Made by a program: the position numbers and the translations under genes
Shown: positions 23,204 to 34,715 of the stretch, in pieces
How the letters are laid out: every line of letters starts with the position of its first letter
How positions within the stretch are numbered: the stretch's first letter is position 1
The notes under the pieces: model-generated
Databases searched by the model: none
The model's input: the letters and a program-made list of their open reading frames with translations, nothing else
Told to the model about the DNA's origin: nothing
Assembly: GCF_020379485.1 (NCBI RefSeq)
Contig: NC_063444.1
Span: 8,070,652 to 8,134,651 of the forward strand
Length of the DNA: 64,000 bases
Origin: Brassica napus
Lineage: Eukaryota; Streptophyta; Magnoliopsida; Brassicales; Brassicaceae
Reading direction: 5' to 3'

Positions 23204-23895
23204 GAATCGGGACCGTTTAAAGGATTCATTATGAAGAAAAAAAACGCTCTCTCTGCTTGAAGACAACCCTAACTTCGGTGGTTCTCTTCTGTTTCAAGGC
23301 GTGCTCGGTGCCCTGAAACCGTCGTGTGTCAGGTTCTTGTTCTCCGGTCTCAGTGCGTGTAGGTGAGAGGTCTTCAGGTGTTGGTTGCGTCTATGCATCT
23401 GACGTTTCTAGGCTTTAAGTCTACTCTCCCCTTTCGTTTACTCGTTCCTCGTCCTCTTTGTTCTTCTCGACTCAAGGAGATAGTAGCTCCTCTGTTTTGG
23501 GTCTCGTTACCTGCTCTCCGCCGCTGCTGGTTTCGTGTCACCGAAAGTATGCAGCCTTTGGGAAAGAAGTTTATGTCCTCTGGTTCTCAGTTGATGCGCG
23601 GGTTCGGTGTTGTGTTCCTCTGTTGAGTCGACAGGTTATGCTTTCCGTTGACAGCTCGTGGTCAAGTTGCTCCATCCCAATGTCGTCTTAGTTTCCGCTT
23701 GGTTCTTGGCGCCAAGAGCAATTTGCTTTCTTCTTTGCAGGTAACTATTGGTTCGGTTTGGTTGCTATCACTTTGCCCACTTTTTTGTAACATCCCGAGT
23801 TGTGATATATGGAAAGGCTTAAGAGAATTGATTTGGCTACCTATGTCACCAAAGTTGACTTACCTTTTCCGGAGCACATCCTGAAAGAACTCCAA

Positions 23896-23939
23896 AGTTA
23901 AGCGTGCTTGGGCTGGAGTAGTGGAAGGATGGGTGACCT
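23896..23939 (+). ncRNA. 5S rRNA-like internal promoter region in Cassandra LTR
   Basis: The left LTR has AGTTAAGCGTGCTTGGGC (23896-23913), matching the 5S gene A box, and AGGATGGGTGACCT (23926-23939), matching the C box at the expected distance. These are the conserved promoter parts of 5S rRNA genes. The rest of the 5S sequence is diverged, so this is a 5S-derived Pol III unit and not a ribosomal gene. The right LTR has the same region near 24352-24395 with more changes. Confidence 0.85.
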
Positions 23940-24240
23940 ATCGAGACGTGATTCGCGATAGCGTGCGAATGAGGCCAAAGCATGGGAAAAAGGTCGGGTG
24001 GTGATTGCAGGGTCAGTAAACAATTATTTCGAGCCTTTGGAAATTAACGGACCGACCGTCAGACGGGATGGGGCCCACGGGCCGAGAGAGCGGGCGTGGG
24101 TGGCCCATTAGCCGTGGGCGGGTCGGGACGTTACAAGTGGTATCAGAGCTGGTTAGCCATCTCGGTTCTGACCCGAGAGGCGTCTTGAGACCTGTCATGG
24201 AGCGCAACGAGGACGTTGCGTTCTTTGAGAGGGGGTGAAT

Positions 24241-24592
24241 TGTAACATCCCGAGTTGTGATATATGGAAAGGCTTAAGAGAATTGATTTGGCTACCTATG
24301 TCACCAAAGTTGACTTACCTTTTCCGGAGCACATCCTGAAAGAACTCCAGAGTTAAGCGTGCTTGAGCTGGACTAGTGGAATTATGGGTAACCTATCGGG
24401 AAGTGATTTGCGATAGCGTGCGAATGAGGCCAAAGCATGGGAAAAAAGTCGGGTGGTGATTGCAGGGTCAGTAAACAATGATTTCGAGCCTTTGGAAATT
24501 AACGGACCGACCGTCAGACGGGATGGGGGGCCCACGGGCTGAGATAGCGGGCGTGGATGGCCCATTAGCCGTGGGCGGGTCGGGGCGTTACA
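24241..24592 (+). repeat. 3' LTR of first Cassandra
   Basis: 352-bp direct repeat of 23786-24135. It carries its own 5S-like region with several substitutions, including in the C box (GAATTATGGGTAACC), so the left copy looks better preserved. Confidence 0.9.
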
Positions 24593-25471
24593 TTTTTGCT
24601 GCGGGAACTGGAGACGGGAACTCTCTCCTTCATCGGTGGTGTGGAGCCTATCCAGGAATGAACTCCGCCCTTCATTTGTGGTTTGCGTATTGGGGGGGGG
24701 GGTTTCAAGGTTTTAGTGTTTGGAGTTGGGATCGGTTGATCGCCTTTAACGACTTCGCTGGAATGGCCTTGGTCTTGGCATGTGCTCTTCTCTTGCTATC
24801 AATTCAGTATGTGCTCTTCTCATGCCGCTGTGAGTCTGTGACAGCCAAGGCCGGGAAAAGCTTTGTTTGTAAGAGTTATCAGCTGTTGCCGGCTCCTCTC
24901 TCTATCGTTGGTGACTGGTCTTCATGTGATTGTTTTCTTGTTGTCTACCATTACCAGTGATAGAAAACACTATGAGCTTGGGTTTAGTAATTCTTTCGGG
25001 CGGGAATTGTTGTTTCAATTTGAGTTTTTGTGTTCTAGTTCCCTGTATTTTCTTCTGTTTTCTTGCTTGTATGTTGTATTTCAATTCAATTTATGAAAAC
25101 CCTTTCTTTAAGAAAAAAAGAAGAATCGGGACCGTTTAGTTTATAAGAAAGAAAAAGGTTGAAATAGTCATTAGATAAATTTACCATTTTCTATCGAAAT
25201 AAAAAGTAACTAGATAAAGAGAGATGAGAAATTCCTTAAAATAACCATTTTTACTTTATGGGGTGATGTTTTGGTGATATGGTTTTAAATTTTAAAAAAT
25301 AAAAAATAAATATTTAAAATTTTAAAATAAAATAGAATATTTTGATCATTTTTTTTGAGTGATATTTTTGTGATAAAAACTTTTTAAAAAAGTTATTTAG
25401 GACAATTGTTCTAAAGAGATTGATATAATACATATCCGACTTACGGACCAAAAAGTCAAGCGAATATATTT

Positions 25472-25705
25472 AGAGCATCTTTATCGCTCACTTTTGATCG
25501 TCTCTTAGGGGGGGGGCCACAGTTCAGAAGAAAACGGTATTTTATGTGTGTAAAATAGAGACGTGTGTTGCTGTTTTTTGCACTGTTCGCACCGACACGT
25601 GGCGACCAACGATTGATGTGCTTTTTAATTTTTTTAAAAAAAATCAGAAAAAAAATAAAAAATAAAAAAGATTTATATTTAATATAGGAGATAAAGATGC
25701 TCTTA
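25472..25705. mobile_element. Tourist-like MITE with TTA target duplication
   Basis: Terminal inverted repeats GAGCATCTTTATC (left, from 25474) and GATAAAGATGCTC (right) are each bordered by TTA, as expected for PIF/Harbinger MITEs. It is ~230 bp, non-coding, and sits ~180 bp upstream of the F-box/kelch start codon, within its likely promoter. Confidence 0.75.
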
Positions 25706-25886
25706 TGTATGAAAACAAAATTCTAACCGTGTTTAGGATTTCTATTTAATATAGGAGATATTAACAGGCTATATATACATGTATATGCCATAAACACATG
25801 ATTTCATCCGTATTCAGTTGAGAAAACACAAAAGGGATTATTCAAAAGAATAATATCTAGCTAATTGCATACTCTAATATATTAAT

Positions 25887-27116
25887 ATGGAAGTACCAAA
25901 GGAGTCAATCCTGTCTGCTCCGCCGCAACCATCTCGGACGTCGTTTTCATCACTACCAGAGGACATCGTTTTGAGTATATTGGCTCGCATATCGACATCA
26001 CATTACCCTAAACTCTCTTCTGTCTCCAAGAGCTTCCGCTCGCTCATACCCTCGAAGGACCTCAAGCATGCGCGATCCCGCTATGAAACAAGAGAAAATC
26101 GTGTTTATGTCTGCCTACAATCGCACATCCATCCGTGTAACCACAGATGGTTCAGTCTGTGGATAAAACCTGATGATCATCAAACCCTAACGCATCCTTG
26201 TAACGATAGATGGGTCGGTTTCTGGACAGACCCTGACCAGCATCAAACCCTAGCATGTTGCGTGAGCGAAGACAAAACTACCAGAAATTTGCTGGTACCA
26301 ATTCCGTCTTCTTATTCTCCCTACTTACCAAAGCTCTATGAAATGGCTGGTTCAGATATATATGCAATAGGTGGCGGACTAAACCCATCGTCCTCTACCA
26401 CAGTGCGGGTCTGTAAGGAGCTGGTCGGTGAATGGCGTGAAGCCCCTAGCATGATGGTTGCTCGTAAGAATGCCTTTACATGCTCCCTCAATGGGAAAAT
26501 ATATGTAATTGGAGGATGTGAATCAGGTGAATCTGAGTGTTGGGCTGAGGTTTTCGACCCAAAGACTCAAACATGGGAACCTTTACCGGATCCTGGCACT
26601 AGGCTCCGGTTCTCTTCCATTAAAAATCTCGACGCCCAACAAGGTAGAATTTACTTGAGGACCAATAAAAAGAACTTTGTTTACCTTATAGAAGAAAATA
26701 GGTGGGAGGTTGTTGATGAAAACATTGGGGAGAGTGAATGTAAGGTAGATAATACTTGGTACTGTTATGCTAATGATGGTTTACACTGGTGGCATGAGAC
26801 AAAGTATTGTGAAGAATGGAAATTGGTCAAAGGTTTGACGGAGCTTGATCTGCATTTTAGAAGAGGACATGGAATGGAAATAGTTAGTTATGGTAGAAAA
26901 CTCGTTATCTTTTGGGTTGGTTTGACAGAAATGTTAGATGATTTTCCTCTTAGCCTACCACCATCTGAAAATTTCTTTTCTGAAATTTGGTGTGCTGTGG
27001 TTTTGCTTGAAAGACGTCATGATGATGAAATTTGGGGTCAGATTGAATGGGTTGATCTTGTGCTTAGAGTCCCTTCGTCACATACACTCTTGCGCTGTGT
27101 GGAGCTAGTGCAATGA
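25887..27116 (+). CDS. F-box/kelch-repeat protein
   Basis: Single-exon gene of 409 residues. The F-box lies at about residues 19-60 (SLPEDIVLSILARI then SSVSKSFRSL). Kelch repeats follow, with YAIGGG, VIGGC and the WR...M..AR.N..TC pattern at about 150-290. F-box/kelch proteins are substrate receptors of SCF ubiquitin ligases; the target is unknown. Between the two domains is a 21-residue tandem duplication (HPCN.RW...W..PD.HQTL), encoded by a 63-bp direct repeat at 26130-26192 and 26193-26255. A decayed paralogue lies at 29.4-36.3 kb. Likely relative of At4g19330. The ATG begins a short variable leader before the F-box, and no in-frame upstream ATG is preferable. Confidence 0.92.
   Translation: MEVPKESILSAPPQPSRTSFSSLPEDIVLSILARISTSHYPKLSSVSKSFRSLIPSKDLKHARSRYETRENRVYVCLQSHIHPCNHRWFSLWIKPDDHQTLTHPCNDRWVGFWTDPDQHQTLACCVSEDKTTRNLLVPIPSSYSPYLPKLYEMAGSDIYAIGGGLNPSSSTTVRVCKELVGEWREAPSMMVARKNAFTCSLNGKIYVIGGCESGESECWAEVFDPKTQTWEPLPDPGTRLRFSSIKNLDAQQGRIYLRTNKKNFVYLIEENRWEVVDENIGESECKVDNTWYCYANDGLHWWHETKYCEEWKLVKGLTELDLHFRRGHGMEIVSYGRKLVIFWVGLTEMLDDFPLSLPPSENFFSEIWCAVVLLERRHDDEIWGQIEWVDLVLRVPSSHTLLRCVELVQ
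26130..26255 (+). repeat. 63-bp in-frame tandem duplication in F-box/kelch gene
   Basis: Two consecutive 63-bp units (start 26130 and 26193) encode similar 21-residue segments and keep the reading frame. The paralogue at 29.4 kb has only one unit at the corresponding place. Confidence 0.9.
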
Positions 27117-27721
27117 TCGACAATATGCCTTTGCTTAGGGGCTCTTATTAATTAAAATATATGCTGTTTTTTTTTGGTTTTTGTACTCTTTTTAACTTAG
27201 ATTTGTTTTACAACAGTTCATGTACTGTTTGTTTTTTCTTTTCTTTTTGTGGTCAGGTCTTTTACAACAGTTCATCTACATACATATATTGAACTTAAAA
27301 TATACCAATGGAATGTATAAATAATATTCGGACAAGTCATAAATACATGAACCATATCAAATAGTTTCTCAGAAAAAAAAAAAAAAAAAAAGACACAACC
27401 ATATCAAATAAGTTTGGTACCAGCAGGAAAATTCGGATACCGGCAAGAACACAGGTTTGGGTCCGGCCGGTTCTATTGGACAAACTATTAAAATTAATTC
27501 AATTATTTATTTACTCGTGATTTGAGAAAACAAGAATCTCATTCTTAATTAAAACGACAGTAATTAACTTAGTCAAACTTTCTAAAAACTCTATATGGAC
27601 CAAATAATTATTAGTTAGAAAATTAAAAGTACATATATTTTGAATGGAATTTTTTTTTTTTTTTTTGCTTTTCAAAAAAAAATTGTCTTTTGTCCACCAA
27701 CTTATTATATAATCGATTTGA
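27117..27721. other. Spacer after F-box/kelch gene
   Basis: Contains the 3' flank of the F-box/kelch gene, A- and T-homopolymers near 27370-27390 and 27650-27666, and no coding potential. It ends at the left breakpoint of the inverted SCD6 fragment. Confidence 0.45.
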
Positions 27722-28268
27722 GAATTATCAAGAGGGTTAAATAGTTAAGGTCTTAAAAGTTCCGGGTCAAATCCATACCGTTTTGAAGACCTAATGCTAA
27801 ATCGTGGGGATTCAGAAGACGGATAAAGCCTTTTGTAGTTAGAAACCAGATTGATAAAGCTTCCTATGTAATTCAGGATTTTGATAGTGTGGAAGAGAAG
27901 GTAAAGATGATGATGATGACAAAGCCAAGGCATACTGTGAACTCTCAGTCTCCATCATAAATGTAGACTATCTAGTCAGACTAATTAGAGTTCTTGTACT
28001 CTCTAAATTTTCGTTCTAGGCTGAGACTTGCAAAGGATAGGAAAAGAAGAAACCTTGTCTCACACGGAAAAGGAAATACAAACGTGGTTGATGATGCTTC
28101 AACGTTGGGCCTCAATGGGCCTTATCATAAGTATTGATGTATGATTATATGATTTGGTTCTTCAAGGTCACCCAAAAGATAAGTGGGTTTTATATGAGCT
28201 CCAATATTCCAAAATTATTTATTTTCCCCTTCAATATTCTAAATTCATTTTCAATTTATCCAGATTTT
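27722..28268 (-). pseudogene. Inverted 5' fragment of an SCD6-like gene with its promoter
   Basis: The minus strand from 28268 to 27722 is a homologue of plus-strand 11608-12120: the divergent promoter and exon 1 of the SCD6-like gene. It keeps METESSQYALALSSSSS and the YIGSF.NLVSNYK Lsm segment. It has its own small deletion (TTACAT where a TCATACAT-type sequence is expected), a different frameshift from the 11.9-kb copy. It stops at 27722 with no exon 2. The matching 3' end lies at 37736 in the opposite orientation. Confidence 0.85.
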
Positions 28269-28287
28269 CAACAATCGAATTACACTA

Positions 28288-28690
28288 CAGTAGAAACTCC
28301 ATAAATTAATAATCCATAAACTAGTAAATATAATATAATAATAAATTTCAGCGGTCCAAGTTAGACCAATGTAAAATTTGACAAAATAATAAGATAATAT
28401 TTTAAAAAAAAACTTAGATAAATATATGATTCCAATATAAACATAAATTTATTATTATTATATATAAATTTTATATAAATATAAACGATTTAAATTGTAT
28501 AGTTTTTTAATTCACATTGAAGTCTATCTTTTAACTTTTCTTATTTGTAAATATATTGATGTTATTATATCATTTTATACTTAAAATACATTTTAATCTA
28601 TGGTACATATTTTATATACTTTAAAATAAAATATTCTTCATATTTTTACAGTAAAATATATTTTAAATTAAATTAATAAATTGATAAGGA
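28288..28690. mobile_element. Emigrant-like (mariner-type) MITE, truncated
   Basis: The left end CAGTAGAAACTCCATAAATT follows TA and resembles the Emigrant terminal repeat (CAGTAAAACCTCTATAAATT, from memory). The body is very AT-rich. No matching right terminal repeat was found, so the right limit is approximate. Confidence 0.55.
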
Positions 28691-28745
28691 TGATCACATG
28701 TTGACTCTTCTGATTTTACCGTCTCTTCTTCGGTTTACAACTTTA

Positions 28746-28905
28746 GAGCATGATTAACCCGGGGTTCTTAGGATGGAGTTTTTAGCGGAAGTTAAGAAAC
28801 TGTTTCTTAACTTTTAACTAAAAAAGCTAAGAACCGGTTTTAAGAACCGATTTAAGAACCGGTTCTTAGCTTTTTTAGTTAAAAGTTAAGAAACAGTTTC
28901 TTATT
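28746..28905. mobile_element. Second copy of the hairpin Tourist-like MITE, right end lost
   Basis: The left end GAGCATGATTAACC follows TTA (28743-28745) and matches the MITE in the CYP707A1 promoter. The internal palindrome around CTTAACTTTTAACTAAAAA...AGCTAAGAACCGG is also shared. The right-hand terminal repeat is missing after about 28905. Confidence 0.75.
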
Positions 28906-29833
28906 CGGCTGCATTGAAGATGACCCATCTGTGTTTACTCTGTGGACTAGACCAGCTGTCGCTAAATAGTTTTTTTTTACATAAAGAGAAGAAATATTGG
29001 CTAACTGTTAAGCTTTTGAAGCCAATATTTGGTGATATTGCAGCAAGAGGCACTATAGAAAAACAAAACTTGTTTGAGTATTTCCCAGTTCCACACTAAT
29101 TTCTTCAGCAAAAAAAAAAAATGGAGAGTGAAAAATTGTACCAAATATTGCCTCATAATAAAAATTGTAAAAAAATAATGGAGAGTGATGTATAATGCAA
29201 AACCCGGTTTTGACTGGTTCAATTTGATATTCGATAAAAAAAAAACGTGTATACAATTTACTACAATATGGAAACTAATTAATTAACTTTGTTTTAGGAT
29301 TCTTATTCATTTATGGCATAGGAAATAATTCTCAGGCTGTTGTATATGGGTTTCCAATTAAGAAAAGAAAAGGTTGTTTGCATTGTAAGAAAAAAACCCT
29401 AATCTGGTACTTTCTTGAGAAAGAAAAATGGAATCAGCAAACGAGTCGAACCCTCCTCAACTGCCTCTGCCTCCGTCACCACCATCTATGTCGTTGCTTA
29501 AGTTACTACCAGTGGACATTGTTTTGAGTACCTTGGCTCGCATCCCGACGTCATACTACCCAACGCTCTGCCTGGTCTCCAAGAGATTCCGCTCGCTAAT
29601 CATCTCCGAGGAGCTCGGCATGTTGAGATTATACCTTGGAACCCATCCTCGTGATCGTAGATGGTTCAGTATGTGGACAAACCCAATGATTGTAAACCCT
29701 TATTTTATTGGACGACGAGAGACAAGCGTACCGGAAATTTTCGTTTACCAGTGCCATCGTCCTATTTTCCTCGCTTGCCAATATGCTATATGAAACTGTT
29801 GGTTCAGAAACATACGAGATCGGAGGTCAAAAC

Positions 29834-30672
29834 TGTTGGGTCCCTCCTAGATGGAGAGAACCAAGTGGGCATGAGACATAATAATTCTCATGACCTTAAG
29901 TAATTAGTGATGTTCCCCTTTGCACTGTAGACTCACAATAATAGAGTTTTGACAAAAAGAAACAAAAGAGAAAGAAAGGAGAAAAGGAGAGAGAAGGAGA
30001 AAACTCGTAAGGTGATTTCAAGACTGGATTTAGAGGGTCAAACGGATCTTGATCGGGTTGATATTTTGTGGGAAGCTTCTTCAGTCAGTGGGTTAGAGGT
30101 TCACCGAAGGGATTTGGATTTCAACGGTTGGATCTTCTGTCGTATGAGTTTTCTTGAAGCTGGTCGCCATAGTTCTTCAGCAGAGCAGTCTTGGGTGTTT
30201 GGTAAATCCAACGGTGAGATCTTCTCTTATTGAGCTGAAATTTGGCAGAGGTATTTTCAACTTGTTTATCTTAGATTTGTACGGTTGGATTAGTTTCTGG
30301 AAGCCGGATCTTTGTGAGCTGAGGTCGTTTGGTTGCTGCCGGTTTTGAAGCTTTGTGTTGCTCTCTTGTTGTTGTTGTTTGTGTTGGAGATAGCTCTTTG
30401 TAGCTAGACTCTCTGTTCTGTTCAGGCTGTTGAACAGGGAGGACGTGGTTGTACTCATACCATTTATATAGTGGATTTTTGAGTGGACTACGGTTCCGTG
30501 GTTTTTCCTTCTCACATCGAGGAGGTTTTCCACGTAAAAATTGTGTGTCTCATTTACGTTTTTCTGCATATTACATCCCGCCATCGTCGAAGTATTTTCT
30601 TCACAGGTTCACACAAGGTCAGGGGAATACGACCATTAGTATTTCCGCTGCGCCGTGTGAGTTTCCCCAACA
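29834..30672 (+). repeat. 5' LTR of second Copia element
   Basis: 839 bp with TGTTGGG...CCCAACA ends. It includes a purine-rich AAAGAGAAAGAAAGGAG stretch near 29963-29990 and GT-rich repeats near 30365-30380. Confidence 0.92.
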
Positions 30673-30745
30673 GAGTGGTATCAGAGCTTCTGGTTTTAGA
30701 GCTTTGGTTTTGATAACTTTGGGTTGTTATTTGCTTGTGTGAAAG

Positions 30746-33700
30746 ATGGAAAATATGAGCAGGATGATAAGCTTGAATGGTGCTAACTATCATCTATGGA
30801 AGGGCAAGATGGAGGATTTGCTCTTTGTTAAAGAATTCCATGTTCCAGTCTTCGAGGAGCAGAAACCTGAGAAGAAGACGGATGAAGAGTGGAAGCTGCA
30901 GCATCGCCAAGTGTGTGGGTTGATAAGGCAGTGGGTAGATGATAATGTGTTGCATCATATTGAGACTGAGACGGACGCTCGTTCTTTGTGGAAGAAGCTG
31001 GAGCAGTTATATGCTAGGAAGACCGGAAACAACAAGATGTACATGATCAAGAAGTTGATTGAGCTGAGGTAACAGGAGGGGACTCCGATGACAGATCACT
31101 TGAATGCGTTTCAGGGATTGCTCAACAAGTTGTCTGATATAGGCATCAAGTTTGATGATGAGATTCACGGTCTGTGGCTTCTCGGTACTTTACCGGACTC
31201 TTGGGAGGTTTTCAGGATGTCTCTTTGTAACTCCGCGTCGGAAGGTGTTATTTCGATGGATTTAGTGAAGAATAGTGTTCTTAATGAGGAAGCAAGAAGG
31301 CAGTCGAATGCTAGCAGTTCGCGTTCAGATGTCTTTGTTTTGAGTCAAGGGGGAGAAGTACAAGTAGAGATCCCAAGAGAGACAAGAACAGGAGCAGGAG
31401 CAAGTCTAATAGATTTGCTAATATAGAGTGCTACTTCTGTCATAAGAAAGGGCACATGAAGAAGGATTGCTGGAAGTTGAAAAACAAGTAGCAAGGAAAT
31501 CAAGAAGAAAAGGTGGATCGGGTGACTCTCACCGAATATCAGTTTCTCATTCTTCTTGAGGGTGATGCCATTAATGTCGCATGCCTGGACACCAGTTGGG
31601 TGATTGACAGTGGAGCTACTACTCATGCTACATCACAGCGGGATTTGTTTTCTACCTATACTACGGGTAATTATGGTTCTGTGAAGATGGGGAATGATGC
31701 GATGGCTCAGGTTGCTGGCATTGGTGATGTTTGCTTAGAGACTAGTCTTGGTACTAGGCTGGTGCTTAAGGATGTTAAGCATGTTCCTGATATTAGGATG
31801 AATCTGATATCGACGGGAAGACTTGATTATGACGGTTATTTCAGTTTGCACGGTGGTGGTAAATGGAAGCTCTCTCGCGGTTCCTTGATTGTGGCTCGAG
31901 GTGAGAAGTCTTCATCTTTCTATTGGATGCATGCTAAGGTCTCCAAAGATGTTGTTAATGCGGTGGAGAATGATAATGCCATGGAGTTATGGCATAAGAG
32001 ACTCGGTCACATGAGTGAGAAGGGAATGGATGTGTTGTCTAAGAATGAGGTGATTCCAGGAATCTCTGGTTTGCACCTACAGAAGTGTTCGCATTGCTTT
32101 GCGGGAAAACAACACAGGGTATCTTTCAAGTCTTCTGCACCTTCTAGGAAACCCGAGGTACTGGATTTGGTACACTCAGATGTGTGTGGTCCAATGAAGA
32201 CAAGATCTCTTGGTGGCGCATCATATTTTGTGACTTTTATTGATGATCATTCAAGGAAGTCGTGGGTATTTCCTATGAGGACGAAGGATCAGGTGCTGGG
32301 ATATTTCAAGCATTTTGTGGCATTGGTTGAGAGACAAACGGGGAAGAAGCTGAAGTGTATCCGCAGTGATAATGGTGGAGAGTATCTTGGACCATTTGAT
32401 GCTTATTGCAAAGAGCATGGAATAAGGCATCAGTTCACGCCACCTCATACTCCACAATTGAATGGGTTGGCTGAAAGGATGAATCGGACGATTGTCGAGA
32501 GGATGAGATGTTTGATCTCACAGTCAGGCTTATCGATGACTTTCTGGGCAGAAGCTTTGAACACGGTGGTTCATGTGCTGAATTTGTCACCAAGTGCTCC
32601 ATTGGATGGTGATGTTCCAGAGAGGATTTGGACTGGTAAGGATGTTTCTTACAGTCTCTTGAGGGTCTTTGGGTGTAAGGCATTTGTTCATATTCCCAAG
32701 GTTGATAGATCGAAGCTTGAGATGAAGTCGCGGCAGTGTGTGTTCATCGGTTATGGTCATGATGAGTTCGGGTACAGATTTTATGATCTCGTTGAGAGGA
32801 AGCTCGTAAGGAGCAGAGATGTTGTGTTTATGGAATATCAAACGATTAAGGACATTGACAAGTCCAAAAAGCAAACTCAGATTTTTGAGGGTTTGATCGA
32901 TACAGAGGCTACTCCTTCTACATCGGTTCACGGTGAGGTTGAGGTTGAGGTTCAGGATAATACACCCAGTGCAGATGCTCCCGCACATGAAGATGGTAGT
33001 GGTGATCATGGTGACGATCATGGTGAGACACCAGCTGCTGAGAACCAACCGACTATTGTTAGAAGATCCGAGAGAGGTCTTAAACCGTCGACAAGGTATG
33101 ATCCTAGTGAGTATGTATTACTTACTGATGGGGGAGAGCCTGAAAGCTATGATGAAGCTTTGGAGGATGAACACAAGGATAAGTGGTTTGGAGCCATGGA
33201 TGAGGAGATGGATTCTTTTGAGGAGAACCATACTTTTGAGTTGGTGGAATTGCCTAAGGGCAAGAAGGCTCTGCTTAATAAGTGGGTGTACAAAATTAAG
33301 CATGAGGATGCCAATTTGCCACCTCGACACAAGGCTAGATTGGTTGTGAAAGGCTACAGCCAAAAGAAGGGAATTTATTATGATGAAATCTTTTCTCCTG
33401 TTGTGAAGATGTCATCCATTCGGGTTGTACTTGGATTGGCAGCAAGCCTTGATCTAGAGGTTGAGCAAATGGACGTGAAGACTGCTTTCCTTCATGGTAA
33501 TTTGGAGGAAGAGATCTACATGGAACAACCGGAAGGCTATGTGCAAAAGGGCAAAGAAAATTTGGTTTGCCGCTTGAAGAAAAGCCTTTATGGATTGAAG
33601 CAAGCACCAAGGCAGTGGTACATGAAGTTCAAGTCTGTTATGGGGGAGCATGATTATACAGAGACTGATTCAGACCATTGTGTATTTGTGAAGGTGTTCA

Positions 33701-34665
33701 GTGAGGATGATTTTATCATCTTGTTGCTGTATGTCGATGATATGTTGATTGTGGGCAGGAACATGGACAGAATTAACGAGTTGAAAGAGCATCTCAGTGA
33801 GTCCTTTGCCATGAAAGATATGGGTCTAGCGAAACAGATTCTTGGTATGAAAATTATTCGGGATAGAGGTGAGAAGCTGATTCACTTATCTCAGGAAAAG
33901 TACATTGAAAAAGTACTTAAGCGGTTTCACATGGACAAGTCTAAAGTGTTGAGTACTCCTCTTGCTCCACACTTAAGACTGAGCAGTCAACAAAGTCCGA
34001 AGACATATGCGGAGAAGGAAGATATGGCGAAGGTTCCGTATGCTTCTGCAGTGGGTAGTTTGATGTATGCCATGGTCTGTACAAGACCGGATTTAGCCTA
34101 CGCCGTTGGAGTTGTCAGCAGGTTTCTCTCCAATCCGGGAAGAGAACATTGGAATGCTGTGAAGTGGATTTTGAGATATCTCAGAGGGACTTCTAATTTG
34201 AAGATTACATTCGGAGGTAAGAAGTCATTGCTTGTCAGTTACACTGATTCTGACATGTCGGGAGATGCTGATTCTAGCAAATCTACTTCGGGTTACTTGG
34301 TAACATTTGCGGGTGGAGCTGTGGCATGGCAGTCAAGGTTGCAAAAGTGTGTTGCACAATCTACCACTGAGGCAGAGTTCATTGCTGCAGTTGAAGCTTG
34401 TAAAGAGCTATTGTGGATGAAGAACTTCTGTGAAGAGATCGGTTTCAAGCAAGAAAAGTATGTGTTGCTTTGTGATAGTCAAAGCGCTATTTGTCTCGGG
34501 AAGAATTCTACATTTCATTCGAAGTCAAAACACATTCAGAGGAGGTATCATTGGATACGTGATGTGGTTGCTTCTAAGGAAGTGGAACTTGAGAAAGTTC
34601 ATACGGATTATAATGGAGCTGATATGATGACAAAATCATTACCGAGGGGGAAGCTTGAGGTATGA
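30746..34665 (+). pseudogene. Copia gag-pol with broken gag and intact pol frame
   Basis: Gag starts at 30746 (MENMSRMISLNGANYHLWKG). A TAA at 31070-31072 interrupts it, a frameshift lies near 31345, and further stops occur near 31360 and 31489 around the zinc knuckle CYFCHKKGHMKKDC. From about 31490 to 34665 a long open frame covers protease (WVIDSGATTHA), integrase (HKRLGHMS, CSHCFAGKQ and core), reverse transcriptase (LLLYVDDM) and RNase H (STTEAEFIAA), ending GKLEV. The order is that of Ty1/Copia. Several independent lesions in gag indicate a dead copy, older than the Copia at 14-20 kb. Confidence 0.92.
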
Positions 34666-34715
34666 CGAGAGATAGCCGGAATGGCTGTTTCTTCCATCTA
34701 GTCAGAGGGGGAGTT

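Larger units (their letters stand above)
23786..24592 (+). mobile_element. Cassandra TRIM retrotransposon
   Basis: Two ~350-bp LTRs (23786-24135 and 24241-24592), each TGTAACATCCCG...CGTTACA, enclose only ~105 bp. The interior starts with primer-binding site TGGTATCAGAGC (24138-24149) and ends with polypurine GAGAGGGGGTGAA. The flanks are TTTTT on both sides (23781-23785 and 24593-24597). Each LTR carries a 5S rRNA-like Pol III region, the hallmark of Cassandra. No protein is encoded, so it depends on other elements to move. Confidence 0.95.
23220..25122 (+). mobile_element. Non-LTR retroposon (Sadhu- or LINE-like) hosting a Cassandra element
   Basis: A perfect 16-bp direct repeat GAATCGGGACCGTTTA flanks the unit (23204-23219 and 25123-25138). 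The right end is A-rich (AAGAAAAAAAGAA), as for target-primed insertion. After removing the nested Cassandra, ~1.1 kb of T- and G-rich sequence remains with no reverse transcriptase frame. Length, tail and target duplication fit the non-coding Sadhu retroposons of Arabidopsis, or a truncated LINE. I cannot choose between them without comparison. Confidence 0.7.

Noticed and set aside
23870..23990. Functional 5S rRNA gene
   Set aside because: Only the A- and C-box regions match well; the rest is diverged, and it lies inside a Cassandra LTR with TG...CA ends and a primer-binding site.
24478..24960. 160-codon open frame as a gene
   Set aside because: It runs from inside the Cassandra right LTR across its boundary into the host retroposon and resembles no protein family.
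30177..30584. 135-codon minus-strand frame
   Set aside because: It lies wholly within the Copia LTR and has no similarity to known proteins.
32933..33349. 138-codon alternative frame in the second Copia
   Set aside because: It overlaps the integrase-RT linker of the main pol frame in another phase, with no family resemblance.
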